Shown here in pieces: positions 8,694-18,184 of a stretch of DNA of 64,000 nt. The first letter of the stretch is position 1. Every line of letters begins with the position of its first letter. The notes below the pieces were generated by a model, which saw only the letters and a program-made list of their open reading frames with translations, searched no databases and was not told where the DNA came from. This DNA is from Ardenticatenaceae bacterium. Lineage in GTDB: Bacteria > Chloroflexota > Anaerolineae > Promineifilales > Promineifilaceae. The stretch covers positions 248,001 to 312,000 of the forward strand of contig JACKBS010000007.1 in NCBI GenBank assembly GCA_020634435.1, given 5' to 3'. The translations under genes were made by a program, and so were the position numbers.

Positions 8694-8802
8694 GCGCAAG
8701 GAAAATTTTGGAAGGAAGAAACATTTCGCTGCATTTATTTTCAACCTAAACTAAACAAGAAAATAACCACAAACGCAGCTTCAGGATAGAAAAGATCGAC
8801 TC

Positions 8803-9180
8803 ATGGAAAATAACCCAATACTTATAGATTACCTTCCCGTTGCTGTCTTAATTGGGATTGCCTTATTTTTCGCTTTACTGCTGCCTATCTTGTCTCTCAA
8901 CTTAGGCCCCAAACCAAAAGAAAATGCTCGCAGCAAAATGATCCCGTACGAATCTGGCATCGTCGCTATTGGCGAAGCCCAGCGTCGTTTACCTGTTAAA
9001 TTTTATCGCATCGCCGTTCTCTTTATTTTGTTCGATGTCGATATCATTCTCCTCGTCCCCTGGGCCGTCACCTTCCGCAAAATGGGCTTTTATGGTCTGG
9101 CCGTGATGGGCGTCTTCATGGTGCTCTTCATTTTAGGTGACATCTGGGTATGGAAGAAAGGAATTCTAGAATGGGAGTAG
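8803..9180 (+). CDS. nuoA: NADH-quinone oxidoreductase subunit A
   Basis: Small membrane subunit of complex I, near the junction with the peripheral arm. The 125 residues hold three membrane helices (about 11-31, 68-88, 95-115). The conserved loop has SKMIPYESGIVAIGEAQ and VKFYRIAVLFILFDVDIILLVPWA, which carry the hallmark YE.G and FD.D motifs. The pattern ESGI replaces the common ECG, so the loop Cys seen in many NuoA proteins is absent. It is the first gene of a 13-gene operon, and its last ten bases overlap nuoB, which suggests coupled translation. Confidence 0.96.
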   Translation: MENNPILIDYLPVAVLIGIALFFALLLPILSLNLGPKPKENARSKMIPYESGIVAIGEAQRRLPVKFYRIAVLFILFDVDIILLVPWAVTFRKMGFYGLAVMGVFMVLFILGDIWVWKKGILEWE

Positions 9181-9653
9181 AACAAAAACTTGGCGACATG
9201 GGTGTTGTCACCCTCCGTTTAGAAGATTTAGTCAACTGGGGGCGCACCAACGCCATGTGGCCCATGCTGTTTGGCCTGGCCTGCTGCGCCATCGAAATGA
9301 TGTCCTCGCAAGCATCCCACTATGATGCCTCCCGCTTCGGGATGGAGCTTAACCGTCCCTCGCCGCGCCAATCCGATCTGATGATTGTGGCTGGCCGCGT
9401 TTCACGCAAAATGGCTCCCGTCGTGCGCCGCCTATACGACCAAATGCCTGAACCCAAATGGGTTATTGCTATGGGTGACTGCGCCTCGTGCGGGGGTGTC
9501 TTCAATAATTACGCCATCGTCCAGGGAGTTGATGAAATTGTTCCAGTAGACGTTTATGTCGCTGGCTGTCCACCCCGCCCGGAAGCATTGATCGATGGCT
9601 TCATGACCCTGCATGAAAAAATCCGTGGCGAGAAATTAACCGACCACGCTTAA
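9171..9653 (+). CDS. nuoB: NADH-quinone oxidoreductase subunit B
   Basis: Peripheral-arm subunit that carries cluster N2, the last iron-sulfur centre before quinone. Ligand motifs are visible: the CC pair in LACCAIEMM (about residue 36), GDCASCGG (about 101) and AGCPPRPE (about 131). I chose the ATG at 9171, which overlaps the nuoA stop (9178-9180) and has AAAGGAATTC upstream, rather than the earlier in-frame ATG at 9150 inside nuoA. This gives 160 residues, a normal length. Confidence 0.97.
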   Translation: MGVEQKLGDMGVVTLRLEDLVNWGRTNAMWPMLFGLACCAIEMMSSQASHYDASRFGMELNRPSPRQSDLMIVAGRVSRKMAPVVRRLYDQMPEPKWVIAMGDCASCGGVFNNYAIVQGVDEIVPVDVYVAGCPPRPEALIDGFMTLHEKIRGEKLTDHA

Positions 9654-9695
9654 CCGCCAAAGTACAGAGTTCGTTACGCTGGAGAAAATACAGTC

Positions 9696-10217
9696 ATGAA
9701 TGCAGATCAACGCGTTGTTGAGAAAATTAAAGCTGCTTTCCCGGACGCCATCGAAGAGACCAACGACTTTCGAGGCGAGCAAACCCTTTTTATTCGCAAA
9801 GAGCGGCTTGTTGACGTTTGCCAGCTGCTGAAAAAAGACCCACAGCTCAGCTACAAATTCCTATCGGACATTTGCGCCGATGACTTTTTGCCAGAGTTCC
9901 CCCGTTTTGCCGTCAACTACCATCTCTATTCTTACGACAACAACCACCGGCTTCGCTTGCGCGTGTGGGTGGACGACCCGGAAGAAGGACCTGGAACGGT
10001 GGGCACCGTTTGGGCCATTGGCAGCTGGCTAGAAATGGAAGTGTGGGACCTGATGGGCATCCGTTTTCAGGGCAACACGCACCTGCGCCGCCTCTTCCTG
10101 CCCGAAGATTGGCAGGGACATCCACTGCGCAAAGATTATCCGCTGGGGTACGAAGAAGTGCAGTTCTCCTTCAACTGGCAAGACATTGATGCCAAGAAAC
10201 CCTACGCGCAAGAGTAA
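9696..10217 (+). CDS. nuoC: NADH-quinone oxidoreductase subunit C
   Basis: Peripheral-arm subunit of complex I, the 30-kDa family. The signature RxVWDLxGIxFxGxxxLRRLxLPxxxxGxPLRKDYPL is clear near residues 110-150 (MEVWDLMGIRFQGNTHLRRL, then HPLRKDYPLGYEE). It is a stand-alone 173-residue protein, not fused to NuoD as in some bacteria. It follows nuoB after 42 bases, with GGAGAAAATACAGTC before the ATG. Confidence 0.96.
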   Translation: MNADQRVVEKIKAAFPDAIEETNDFRGEQTLFIRKERLVDVCQLLKKDPQLSYKFLSDICADDFLPEFPRFAVNYHLYSYDNNHRLRLRVWVDDPEEGPGTVGTVWAIGSWLEMEVWDLMGIRFQGNTHLRRLFLPEDWQGHPLRKDYPLGYEEVQFSFNWQDIDAKKPYAQE

Positions 10218-10253
10218 GCACCACGGGCCGCAAACGGAACTAAAAGGCACATT

Positions 10254-11495
10254 ATGGGCGATAACATTCAAGAGTTAACGGTAGAAGAACTCCGGGCCAA
10301 AGTTGGCACCGGGATGGCCATTGAAAATGCCGAAGAGCATATGCTCCTCAGCATGGGGCCGCAGCACCCCAGCACGCACGGTGTGCTGCGGTTGCTGGTG
10401 GAGTTAGACGGTGAAAACGTCGTCAATCTGGCCCCAGACATCGGTTTTCTGCACACAGGCGTGGAAAAGACGATGGAGTCCAAGACCTACACCAAGGCGT
10501 TGGTCATGACCGACCGCATGGACTATCTCTCGCCGATGTCTAACAATTTAGGCTACATTCTGGCCGTCGAAAAGCTGCTGGGCGTAGAAGCCACGCCGCG
10601 CGCGCAGGTTATTCGCGTTATCTTGACGGAGATGGCCCGTATTGCCAGCCATCTGGTTTGGCTTGGTACCCACGCGCTGGACCTGGCCGCAATGTCTGTC
10701 TTCCTCTACTGCTTCCGCGAACGTGAATACATTCTGGACGTGTTCGAGATGGTAGCGGGACAGCGCATGATGGTTAGCTACTTCCGTCCTGGCGGGCTGT
10801 GGCGCGACGTGCCGGAAGAGTTTGAACCAGCGATTCGTCAGTTCCTGGACTTTTTCCCGGCCAAAATTGCCGATTACGAAGCGCTGCTCAAGAACAATCC
10901 TATCTTTGTGGATCGTACCAAGGGCATTGGTGTGGTAACGGCCGAACAGGCAATGGATTGGGGCATGACCGGCCCTAGTCTGCGTGGTTCTGGCGTCAAC
11001 TGGGACATCCGCAAGGCACAGCCTTACTGCGGTTATGAGACCTACGAATTTGACGTGCCTGTACAGACCGATGGCGATGTGTACGCCCGGTATCGCTGCC
11101 GCATTCAAGAAATGTGGGAGAGTCTGCGCATTATTCGTCAGGCAATGGACCGGCTGCCAAAGGGGCCAGTAAACATTGACAATCGCAAGATTGTGCCACC
11201 ACCCCGCTCTGAACTGGGGCACAGCATGGAAGCGGTGATTCATCACTTCAAGCTGTGGACCGAAGGCTTTAACGCCCCCTCCGGGTACGTGTACCAAAGT
11301 GTAGAATCACCTCGAGGCGAGTTTGCCTGCTACCTTCGTGGCAATGGCGGACCCAAACCAGCGCGGGTGCATTTCCGCACGCCGTCGTATGTCCATGTCG
11401 CGTCGCTGCCGATTATGGCCAAGGGTTTATTTGTGGCGGATCTTGTTTCTATTATTGGCTCAATTGATATTGTTTTGGGCGAGATCGACCGGTAA
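10254..11495 (+). CDS. nuoD: NADH-quinone oxidoreductase subunit D
   Basis: The 49-kDa subunit that forms the quinone-binding pocket together with NuoB. GPQHPSTHGVLRLLVELDGE near residue 36 contains the conserved His of the quinone site. LGFLHTG-like and TMESKTYTKAL motifs follow, and the C-terminus ends SIDIVLGEIDR as usual (D and R conserved). A variable N-terminal stretch of about 25 residues precedes the core. Length 413 residues, normal. It is separated from nuoC by 36 bases. Confidence 0.97.
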   Translation: MGDNIQELTVEELRAKVGTGMAIENAEEHMLLSMGPQHPSTHGVLRLLVELDGENVVNLAPDIGFLHTGVEKTMESKTYTKALVMTDRMDYLSPMSNNLGYILAVEKLLGVEATPRAQVIRVILTEMARIASHLVWLGTHALDLAAMSVFLYCFREREYILDVFEMVAGQRMMVSYFRPGGLWRDVPEEFEPAIRQFLDFFPAKIADYEALLKNNPIFVDRTKGIGVVTAEQAMDWGMTGPSLRGSGVNWDIRKAQPYCGYETYEFDVPVQTDGDVYARYRCRIQEMWESLRIIRQAMDRLPKGPVNIDNRKIVPPPRSELGHSMEAVIHHFKLWTEGFNAPSGYVYQSVESPRGEFACYLRGNGGPKPARVHFRTPSYVHVASLPIMAKGLFVADLVSIIGSIDIVLGEIDR

Positions 11496-11516
11496 CGGCC
11501 GTTTTAGGTAAATCGT

Positions 11517-12047
11517 ATGTTGCTTCAAGAAAAGTATCCTGAAGAAATTAAAGGTATCCTGGCCCGGTTTCCACACAAGAAATCGGCCGTTTTACCGCTT
11601 ATGCACCTGGCCCAAGAAGCCTACGGCTTCACCAGCCGCGAAGCCATGCAAGAAGTGGCCCAAATTCTAGATTTGGACCCAACCCACGTGCTGTCGCTGG
11701 CAGGCTTTTACACCCTGTACTATGAAGAGCCAGTTGGCAAATTTGTCTTGGAAGTGTGCAACGACCTGGCGTGCGCCTTGCGCGGCGCAGAAGAATTTGT
11801 CGAGATGGCCAGCCGCAAACTGGACATTCCCGTGGACGGCACCACCAACGACGGGCTTTTTACGCTCAAAACCGTCATGTGCCTGGCTGCCTGCGACCGC
11901 GCACCGATGTTGCAGTGCAATCTGAAGTTTGAAGAAAATCTGGACGAAGCCAAGTTTGATGCCCTGATTACACGTTTGCGGGCAGAAGCGGCTGCGGAAA
12001 ATTCAGAACCATCAATCGTTGAACAAATTTCTGCGTTTGCCAAATAA
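11517..12047 (+). CDS. nuoE: NADH-quinone oxidoreductase subunit E
   Basis: The 24-kDa subunit of the NADH dehydrogenase module, carrying a [2Fe-2S] cluster (N1a). Four Cys ligands are seen in VCNDLACALRG (C-x4-C) and MCLAACDRAP (C-x3-C), about residues 80-125. The N-terminal helices have the usual LPLMHLAQEAYGF pattern. Length 176. A 20-base spacer containing an ACGGCCGT octamer separates it from nuoD. Confidence 0.96.
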   Translation: MLLQEKYPEEIKGILARFPHKKSAVLPLMHLAQEAYGFTSREAMQEVAQILDLDPTHVLSLAGFYTLYYEEPVGKFVLEVCNDLACALRGAEEFVEMASRKLDIPVDGTTNDGLFTLKTVMCLAACDRAPMLQCNLKFEENLDEAKFDALITRLRAEAAAENSEPSIVEQISAFAK

Positions 12048-12075
12048 ACTTTGCCACTTGAGTAAATGGGGTTAG

Positions 12076-13371
12076 ATGATGGATCATCTTTTATTGCGTC
12101 ACAAAGACATTGAAAATATCCATAAGCTGGAAGTTTACCAGGCAAATGGTGGTTACGAGGCGCTGAAAAAAGTGCTGGCCGAGTACCAGCCGAGTGAAGT
12201 AATTGACATTGTGAAGGCGGCGGGATTGCGTGGCCGAGGCGGTGCAGGCTTCCCGACCGGCTTGAAGTGGAGCTTTATCCCCAAGGCCCCCGGTGACAAA
12301 TACATTGTCGTGAATTCGGACGAATCTGAGATGGGCACGTTTAAGGACCGAGCTTTGTTGGAACATAATCCCCATCAGGTCATCGAAGGGGCCATCATTG
12401 CCGCCTATGCCATTGGGTCCAACCAGGTTTTTAACTACATGCGCGGCGAATTTATGGGCATTGGTCGCCACTTTGAAGAAGCATTAAAAGAATGCTATGA
12501 AGCTGGCATTTTAGGCGACAACATTTTTGGCTCTGATTTCAGCTGCAAGATGTACGGTTATTACGGGGCTGGCGCTTACATTTGTGGCGAAGAAACAGCC
12601 CTTTTAAATTCACTGATGGGTGAACTGGGGCAGCCGTGGTCGCGGCCACCCTTCCCGGCTGTTGAGGGTTTGTACCACAAGCCCACCGTCGTGAATAACA
12701 CCGAGACGATGGCCAACGTGCCCATGATTTTGCTGAATGGTGCAGACTGGTACCGGTCGATGGGGACAGAGCAAAGCCCTGGCCACAAAATTATGTGTCT
12801 AAGCGGACATATTAAAAATCCTGGCACCTATGAAGTGAATATGGGCATGTCTTACCGTGAGCTTATTTACGGCGAGCAGTATGGTGGTGGCCTTCTCAAT
12901 GACAAACAGTTCAAGGCGCTGCTGCCCATTGGCGGTTCTGGCCCGGTTGTCGTGGCCGACGCTCTAGATGCTCCCATTACATATGAAGGTCTAAAACCTT
13001 TCGGCTCGGACATGGGATCGGGTTCCGTCGTCGTCATGGATGAAACGGTTGATATGGTTTGGGTAGCCATGAAGCTATCTCACTTCTTTAAGCATGAATC
13101 CTGCGGAAAGTGTACGCCCTGTCGTGAGGGTACTTTCTGGATGGATAAGCTGCTGCACCGAATTTACCACGGTGAGGGCACCGAAAGAGATTTGGAGATT
13201 TTGCAGAGTGTTGCCGGGCAGATTGGCGGTAAGACGCTTTGTGCTTTGGGTGATTTTGCTACCAGCCCAATTAAGGGCACCTATCGGCACTTTGCCAACG
13301 AATATAAAGCGAAAGTAAGTGGAAACAAGGTAGAGAAGGCGAAAACGGCCGTTCCCGCCCCCACCGACTAA
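12076..13371 (+). CDS. nuoF: NADH-quinone oxidoreductase subunit F
   Basis: The NADH-oxidising, FMN-binding 51-kDa subunit. The glycine-rich nucleotide site is GLRGRGGAGFPTGLKW (about residue 50). The FMN loop is NSDESEMGTFKDR, where the usual Pro of ESEPGT is Met. The SLBB region is in the middle, and the [4Fe-4S] N3 ligands are in ESCGKCTPCREGT (about 348) with the fourth Cys in TLCALGDFA. Length 431. The start is ATGATG at 12076-12081 with a weak GGGGTT ribosome-binding site; the second ATG is equally possible. Confidence 0.97.
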   Translation: MMDHLLLRHKDIENIHKLEVYQANGGYEALKKVLAEYQPSEVIDIVKAAGLRGRGGAGFPTGLKWSFIPKAPGDKYIVVNSDESEMGTFKDRALLEHNPHQVIEGAIIAAYAIGSNQVFNYMRGEFMGIGRHFEEALKECYEAGILGDNIFGSDFSCKMYGYYGAGAYICGEETALLNSLMGELGQPWSRPPFPAVEGLYHKPTVVNNTETMANVPMILLNGADWYRSMGTEQSPGHKIMCLSGHIKNPGTYEVNMGMSYRELIYGEQYGGGLLNDKQFKALLPIGGSGPVVVADALDAPITYEGLKPFGSDMGSGSVVVMDETVDMVWVAMKLSHFFKHESCGKCTPCREGTFWMDKLLHRIYHGEGTERDLEILQSVAGQIGGKTLCALGDFATSPIKGTYRHFANEYKAKVSGNKVEKAKTAVPAPTD

Positions 13372-13402
13372 TTTTTCAAAATCCCTCTGGAAGAGGAAAC
13401 GT

Positions 13403-15943
13403 ATGAGTGACCAGGTTAACTTGAAGATTGACGGCGTTGAGCTGAGCGTTCCCAAAGGAATGCTGGTCGTAGACGCCGCCAAAATGATCGAAAATGACAT
13501 CCCGGTGTTTTGCTACCATCCCAAATTGGCACCGGTAGGCATGTGCCGCATGTGTCTGGTGGAAATCGGTCTGCCAGTGATGGACCGAGCGACCGGGCAA
13601 CCTGTGCTGAATGAAGACGGCACGCCGCAGGTAAACTTCCGTGGGCTGCAAACTGCCTGTACCGTGCAGGTAAGCGAAGGCATGGTCGTGCGCACCTCCA
13701 CTGAGCCCGTGCTCAAAGCCCGCCAGGATGTTATTGAATTTTTGCTCACCAGCCATCCGCTGGACTGCCCCATTTGCGATAAAGGCGGCGAATGCCCTCT
13801 GCAAAACCTGACCATCGCTCACGGCAAAGGCACCAGCCGCATGGACTACAGTCTGAAGTTGCATTTAGACAAGCATGTGCCGCTAGGTGACCTGATTTTC
13901 CTGGATCGTGAACGCTGTATTCAGTGCGCCCGCTGTATTCGCTTCCAGGAAGAAATTGTGGATGATCCCGTTATTCGCTTCCACAATCGGGGACGCAGCC
14001 TGGAAATCGTAACGATGTCCGATCCAGGATTTGACTCTTACTGGAGCGGCAATACAACCGACATTTGCCCGGTCGGCGCGTTGACTACGGCCGATTTCCG
14101 CTTTGGTGCACGCCCTTGGGAACTGAACCCGGTAGCCACCCTGTCGCCGCACTGCCCATCTGGCGCGAACATGACGTTTAGCACCCGGCGCGAAGCCAAA
14201 ACCGGTGGCCGTTCCGTCATCAAGCGCATCATGCCCCGCCAAAATGAGCAGGTCAACGAGATTTGGATTTCTGACCGGGACCGTTTTGTGCACCACTTTG
14301 CCGATGCCCCCGACCGTTTGCAAAAACCGCTGCTGCGCAAAAATGGCCAACTGGTTGAGGTGGAGTGGAATGAAGCCCTCGATGCCGTGGCCGGAAAGTT
14401 ACAGCAGGTTAAAACGGCCGTTGCTGGCATCAGCGGCGATCGCATCAGCAATGAGGACATGTTCCTCTTCCAAAAGCTGTTCCGCAAAGGGCTGGGCAGC
14501 AACAACATTGATCTGGCCAATCGGCGCGTAGCCGGTGGCGATGTGGTTGCCAAAGTGGGCATCAGCAAAGGCAGCAACCTGCTCAATCTGGGCAAGGGCG
14601 ACGCCATTGTGGTGGTTGCCAGCGACCTGCACGAAGAGGTGCCGATCTGGTGGTTGCGCGTGAAGCAAGCCGCCCAGCGGGGCGCCTCTCTGGTCATTTT
14701 GAATGTGCGCCCCACCCGCCTGGATGAGTGTTCAAGCCACGTCATTCATTATCGCCCTGGCAAAGCAGTTTCCACCGTGCGCCAGCTGGTGAATGATGCC
14801 AAAGTCGCCGCCGCCGATGCTGACAACAGCCCCATCAAAGCTGCGGCTGATGTGATTATGCAAGCCAACAACGTCGTAGCGTTTTATGGCGCAGAAGGGC
14901 TGACCTACGAAGAAACCGACGCAGTGGCCAAACTGTTGGCTAATCTGCTGTTGATCAAAAATGAAGAAGCCCATGCCGGACGGCCGAATAACGGTCTGAT
15001 TCCGGTGTGGCCGCACAACAACACGCAAGGTGCCTGGGATATGGGCATCCATCCCGCACTAGAGCCGGGCTACAAAGCCGTCGCCACTCCAGGCATGACT
15101 GCCGCAGAGATGTACAAAGCGGCTCAAAATGGCAACCTGAAAGCGATGTTTGTTTTGGCTGCCGACCCCATTGGCGATGGCCTGATGGCAGGCCGGGGCA
15201 AGCTGGACTTTTTGGTCGTGCAAGAGCTGTTCATGACAGAAACGGCCGCACAAGCCGATGTCGTTTTGCCTGCCCAAAGCTGGGCCGAACGGGAAGGCAC
15301 CTTCACCAGCGGCGAACGGCGCGTGCAGCGGTACTACCCCGCCATCCAACCGGTTGGCGAATCCCGTCCCGATTGGCAAATTTTGGCCCAAATTGGCGAG
15401 CGCGTCGGGCTGGAAAAACCAGCCTTTGCCGCCAGCCTGATCTTCCGCGATCTGGCCAAAGCAGTGCCCCAATATAAAGAAATGGATTATCGCGCCCTGG
15501 CCAAAGTGGAAAAACAGTGGCCCGATGTGGGTGGCGATGATTTGTACTACGGCGGCAACGCCTACAAAAACCGGGTTGGTCTGGGGATGCAGTGGGCTGT
15601 GGCCGCTGAATCTGGCAACGTTGAGCATTTTGAAGTAGGCGAAATAGCCGAAAATGCACCACAGGGCGTGGCCCTGGTGCGTACCGCGGCCCTGTTTACC
15701 CCTGGCACGCTCATCAACCACACCGAGCTGCTCAAACCACGCATGGCTCAGCCAACGCTTTCTATCAACAAAGAAGATGCTGCGGGCTTGCAGGTGATGG
15801 ACCAGGAAACGGTTTCGGTAGCGGTGAATGGGCAGACTGTTGCGGCGAAGGTGAGTGTAAACGGCCGTACTCCAGAAGGTGTGGCATTGCTACGAGGTGT
15901 GCCTTACCAGGCGGGCCTGACAGAATTAAAAGTAATTGGGTAA
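13403..15943 (+). CDS. nuoG: NADH-quinone oxidoreductase subunit G
   Basis: The 75-kDa iron-sulfur subunit of complex I. An N-terminal [2Fe-2S] domain has FCYHPKLAPVGMCRMC (about residues 36-51). A CxxHxxxC-type [4Fe-4S] segment lies around HPLDCPICDKGGECPLQN (about 115-132), then ERCIQCARCIRFQEEI and TDICPVGALT (4Fe-4S). The C-terminal half is a molybdopterin-oxidoreductase fold, which in NuoG is structural and holds no cofactor. At 846 residues it is of normal to long size. Its neighbours rule out formate dehydrogenase. The ATG has GAGGAAACG upstream. Confidence 0.96.
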   Translation: MSDQVNLKIDGVELSVPKGMLVVDAAKMIENDIPVFCYHPKLAPVGMCRMCLVEIGLPVMDRATGQPVLNEDGTPQVNFRGLQTACTVQVSEGMVVRTSTEPVLKARQDVIEFLLTSHPLDCPICDKGGECPLQNLTIAHGKGTSRMDYSLKLHLDKHVPLGDLIFLDRERCIQCARCIRFQEEIVDDPVIRFHNRGRSLEIVTMSDPGFDSYWSGNTTDICPVGALTTADFRFGARPWELNPVATLSPHCPSGANMTFSTRREAKTGGRSVIKRIMPRQNEQVNEIWISDRDRFVHHFADAPDRLQKPLLRKNGQLVEVEWNEALDAVAGKLQQVKTAVAGISGDRISNEDMFLFQKLFRKGLGSNNIDLANRRVAGGDVVAKVGISKGSNLLNLGKGDAIVVVASDLHEEVPIWWLRVKQAAQRGASLVILNVRPTRLDECSSHVIHYRPGKAVSTVRQLVNDAKVAAADADNSPIKAAADVIMQANNVVAFYGAEGLTYEETDAVAKLLANLLLIKNEEAHAGRPNNGLIPVWPHNNTQGAWDMGIHPALEPGYKAVATPGMTAAEMYKAAQNGNLKAMFVLAADPIGDGLMAGRGKLDFLVVQELFMTETAAQADVVLPAQSWAEREGTFTSGERRVQRYYPAIQPVGESRPDWQILAQIGERVGLEKPAFAASLIFRDLAKAVPQYKEMDYRALAKVEKQWPDVGGDDLYYGGNAYKNRVGLGMQWAVAAESGNVEHFEVGEIAENAPQGVALVRTAALFTPGTLINHTELLKPRMAQPTLSINKEDAAGLQVMDQETVSVAVNGQTVAAKVSVNGRTPEGVALLRGVPYQAGLTELKVIG

Positions 15944-15999
15944 TTGAGTAATTAGGTAATTAAGGTACGCAATTACTGAATTACCTAATTACCTCCTTA
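15943..15999. repeat. TAATTA-rich inverted repeat inside the nuo operon
   Basis: Between nuoG and nuoH lie three units of the GTAATT(G/A)(A/G)G type on one side and their complements (AATTACTGAATTACC...) on the other, so the segment can fold into a long AT-rich hairpin. Related copies are at 18508-18597, 39029-39080 and 60109-60166. It ends just before the GAGGAAACG ribosome-binding site of nuoH. Confidence 0.75.
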
Positions 16000-16010
16000 A
16001 GAGGAAACGT

Positions 16011-17111
16011 ATGACACCAGGACAAATAGCTCTGCGCGCTTTGATTGTAGGGTTCATCGTCTCATTTGCGATTATTACCGGGTTTGCCTACACCACGCTG
16101 CTAGAGCGTAAGCTGTTGGCCAAATTGCAGCACCGGGTTGGCCCCAATCGTGCTGGCTATATTCCCCTACCCCGTCGTGGCGGCGGTCCCGAGCGTAAGT
16201 TGCTGGCCGGTTTTTTGCAGCCCGCAGCCGACGCAGTGAAGCTGTTCTTCAAGGAAGATATGCGGCCCGCCAAGGCAGAGCGCATTACTTACAACCTCGC
16301 CCCAATGCTTACCGTGATGCCCGCCATCATTCTGTTGGCAGTCATTCCGTGGGCCGGCAAGATTAACATCTTTGGCGCTGAATTTACTCCTTATTTTGCC
16401 ATCGCTCCCGGTTTGAACGTAGCCGTGCTCTTTATGCTGGCAATTACCTCGATCAGCGTGTACGGCGTGGTGTTGGCTGGTTGGTCATCGAACAGCAAGT
16501 ACGCGGTTTTGGGTGGCATTCGTGCCTCGGCGCAAATGATTAGCTACGAGTTGGCGCTGGGTTTAACGGTGCTTATTCCCATCATGCTGGCCGATTCGAT
16601 GAACATGGGTGACATTGTAGCGGCGCAGGCGGACGGCTGGTTTGTTTTTCGCCAACCCATTGCCGCCATTGTCTTCTTCATCGGCATGATGGCCGAATTG
16701 CAGCGTGCTCCGTTTGACCTGTTGGAAGCAGAGCAAGAGCTGTCCGCCGGGTTCAACGTGGAGTACAGCGGGATGCGCTTTGGTATGTTCTTCATGGCCG
16801 AGTACATGAAGATGATTATCTTTAGCGCCATTATTTCCGTGCTCTTCTTTGGCGGTTATCGCGGCCCATTTGTAGACCAGCTGCCTGGGTTGGGCTTCTT
16901 GTACATGATTTTGAAGATCGTTTTCTTCCTCTTCATGATGATTTGGATTCGTGCGTCTCTACCGCGTTTCCGTTACGATCAGTTGATGGGGCTGGGTTGG
17001 AAGCGGCTGCTGCCGATTTCGGTGTTTAATTTCATTTTTACGGCCGTTATGATTGTCCTCTATGAACAAGGCATTTTTGACTCACTGCTGAAGCTGGTTG
17101 GCCTAGGCTAA
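16011..17111 (+). CDS. nuoH: NADH-quinone oxidoreductase subunit H
   Basis: Membrane subunit that joins the two arms of complex I and lines the quinone tunnel. About eight membrane helices are visible. Conserved loops include TLLERKLLAKLQHRVGPNRAG (about residue 29) with the ER and RxGPxxxG motifs, FFKEDMRPAKAE, and the acidic loop AELQRAPFDLLEAEQELSAGF (about 228). Length 366, normal. Confidence 0.97.
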   Translation: MTPGQIALRALIVGFIVSFAIITGFAYTTLLERKLLAKLQHRVGPNRAGYIPLPRRGGGPERKLLAGFLQPAADAVKLFFKEDMRPAKAERITYNLAPMLTVMPAIILLAVIPWAGKINIFGAEFTPYFAIAPGLNVAVLFMLAITSISVYGVVLAGWSSNSKYAVLGGIRASAQMISYELALGLTVLIPIMLADSMNMGDIVAAQADGWFVFRQPIAAIVFFIGMMAELQRAPFDLLEAEQELSAGFNVEYSGMRFGMFFMAEYMKMIIFSAIISVLFFGGYRGPFVDQLPGLGFLYMILKIVFFLFMMIWIRASLPRFRYDQLMGLGWKRLLPISVFNFIFTAVMIVLYEQGIFDSLLKLVGLG

Positions 17112-17125
17112 ATTCGGAGAATTCT

Positions 17126-17626
17126 ATGATTGGTGAAATCATCAAAGGCATGGCGACGACGCTGAAGCATCTGTTTAAAGACCCGGTGACGGTGAATTAT
17201 CCCGATGTGAAGCGTCCAGTGCGGAACCGGTTTAAGGGTCGGCACGAGCTGAAGCGGTACGACAACGGTTTGGAACGGTGCATTGGCTGTGCTCTGTGCG
17301 CTGCGGCTTGTCCGGCCGACGCAATCTTTGTGGAAGCGTCGGAAAACACAGATGAGCACCGCTTCTCACCCGGCGAGCGGTATGCCAGCACCTATGAAAT
17401 TAACATGATGCGCTGCATCTTTTGTGGCTATTGCGAGGACGCCTGCCCCACGCAGGCCATTGTTCTGGAACACAACTACGAGCTGAGCTTCTACGATCGG
17501 GCAAGCGCCATCTACACGAAGGATATGCTGATTGTGGACGTACCGATAAACGGCCGTCCCACCCCGCAAGAAGTAGAACCTGGCATATACACAAAGTCCA
17601 TCCCGGAGATGGAAGATCCCAAATAA
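17126..17626 (+). CDS. nuoI: NADH-quinone oxidoreductase subunit I
   Basis: Ferredoxin-like subunit with two [4Fe-4S] clusters (N6a, N6b). Ligand motifs are CIGCALCAAACPADAIFVEA (about residue 52) and CIFCGYCEDACPTQAIV (about 95). Length 166. It follows nuoH by 14 bases with CGGAGAATTCT before the ATG. Confidence 0.97.
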   Translation: MIGEIIKGMATTLKHLFKDPVTVNYPDVKRPVRNRFKGRHELKRYDNGLERCIGCALCAAACPADAIFVEASENTDEHRFSPGERYASTYEINMMRCIFCGYCEDACPTQAIVLEHNYELSFYDRASAIYTKDMLIVDVPINGRPTPQEVEPGIYTKSIPEMEDPK

Positions 17627-17655
17627 GCGGGATTGTCAAAGGAAAGGCGACTGGA

Positions 17656-18180
17656 ATGGGAAGTGGACCTGTAATTATTTTGTTTATTGCGATGGCTCTG
17701 GTGTCCATTGGCTCAGCCATCATGATGCTGCGCAGCCATAACGCTATCCACAGTGCGCTTTGGCTGGTGCTGAACTTCACGGCCATTGCCGTGCTGTACA
17801 TCTTGCTAAACGCGCCGTTTATCGCCATGGTGCAAATTACGGTGTATGCCGGGGCAATCATGGTGCTGTTTTTGTTTGTCATCATGCTTTTAGGCGCGGA
17901 ACAACTGCAAGCCATGAACGCTGTATCTGGCAGCGAACGAATTCACCAGGTAATTGCTGGGGTATTGGTGGCGCTGCTGGTGGTGAGCTTTGGTTGGGTG
18001 GTGATACAGGGCGGTGTAGGCAGTGGGGGCGAAACGGCCGTCATTGATGCCAGTCCTGTTGCCTTGGGGCTGCGCCTGTTTGAAGGTTACGTACTCCCCT
18101 TTGAAGTGACCGGCATTCTGCTATTGGCCGCCATCATCGGCGTAGCTGTCTTCACCCGCAGAAAAAAGAAAGAGGCATAA
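17656..18180 (+). CDS. nuoJ: NADH-quinone oxidoreductase subunit J
   Basis: Membrane subunit of complex I. The frame stays open back into nuoI, but the family start is the ATG at 17656 (MGSGPVIILFIAMAL) with GGAAAGGCG upstream. This gives 174 residues and five membrane helices. The conserved helix-3 pattern VQITVYAGAIMVLFLFVIML is present (about 60-80), and the C-terminus is a basic RRKKKE tail. It is followed by nuoK after 4 bases. Confidence 0.95.
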   Translation: MGSGPVIILFIAMALVSIGSAIMMLRSHNAIHSALWLVLNFTAIAVLYILLNAPFIAMVQITVYAGAIMVLFLFVIMLLGAEQLQAMNAVSGSERIHQVIAGVLVALLVVSFGWVVIQGGVGSGGETAVIDASPVALGLRLFEGYVLPFEVTGILLLAAIIGVAVFTRRKKKEA

Positions 18181-18184
18181 ACTC

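Noticed and set aside
13403..15943. Formate dehydrogenase alpha subunit
   Set aside because: The molybdopterin fold is present, but the N-terminal iron-sulfur layout and the position between nuoF and nuoH show NuoG.
17422..17655. N-terminal extension of nuoJ
   Set aside because: The frame is open but runs inside nuoI with no membrane or family similarity; the family start is at 17656.
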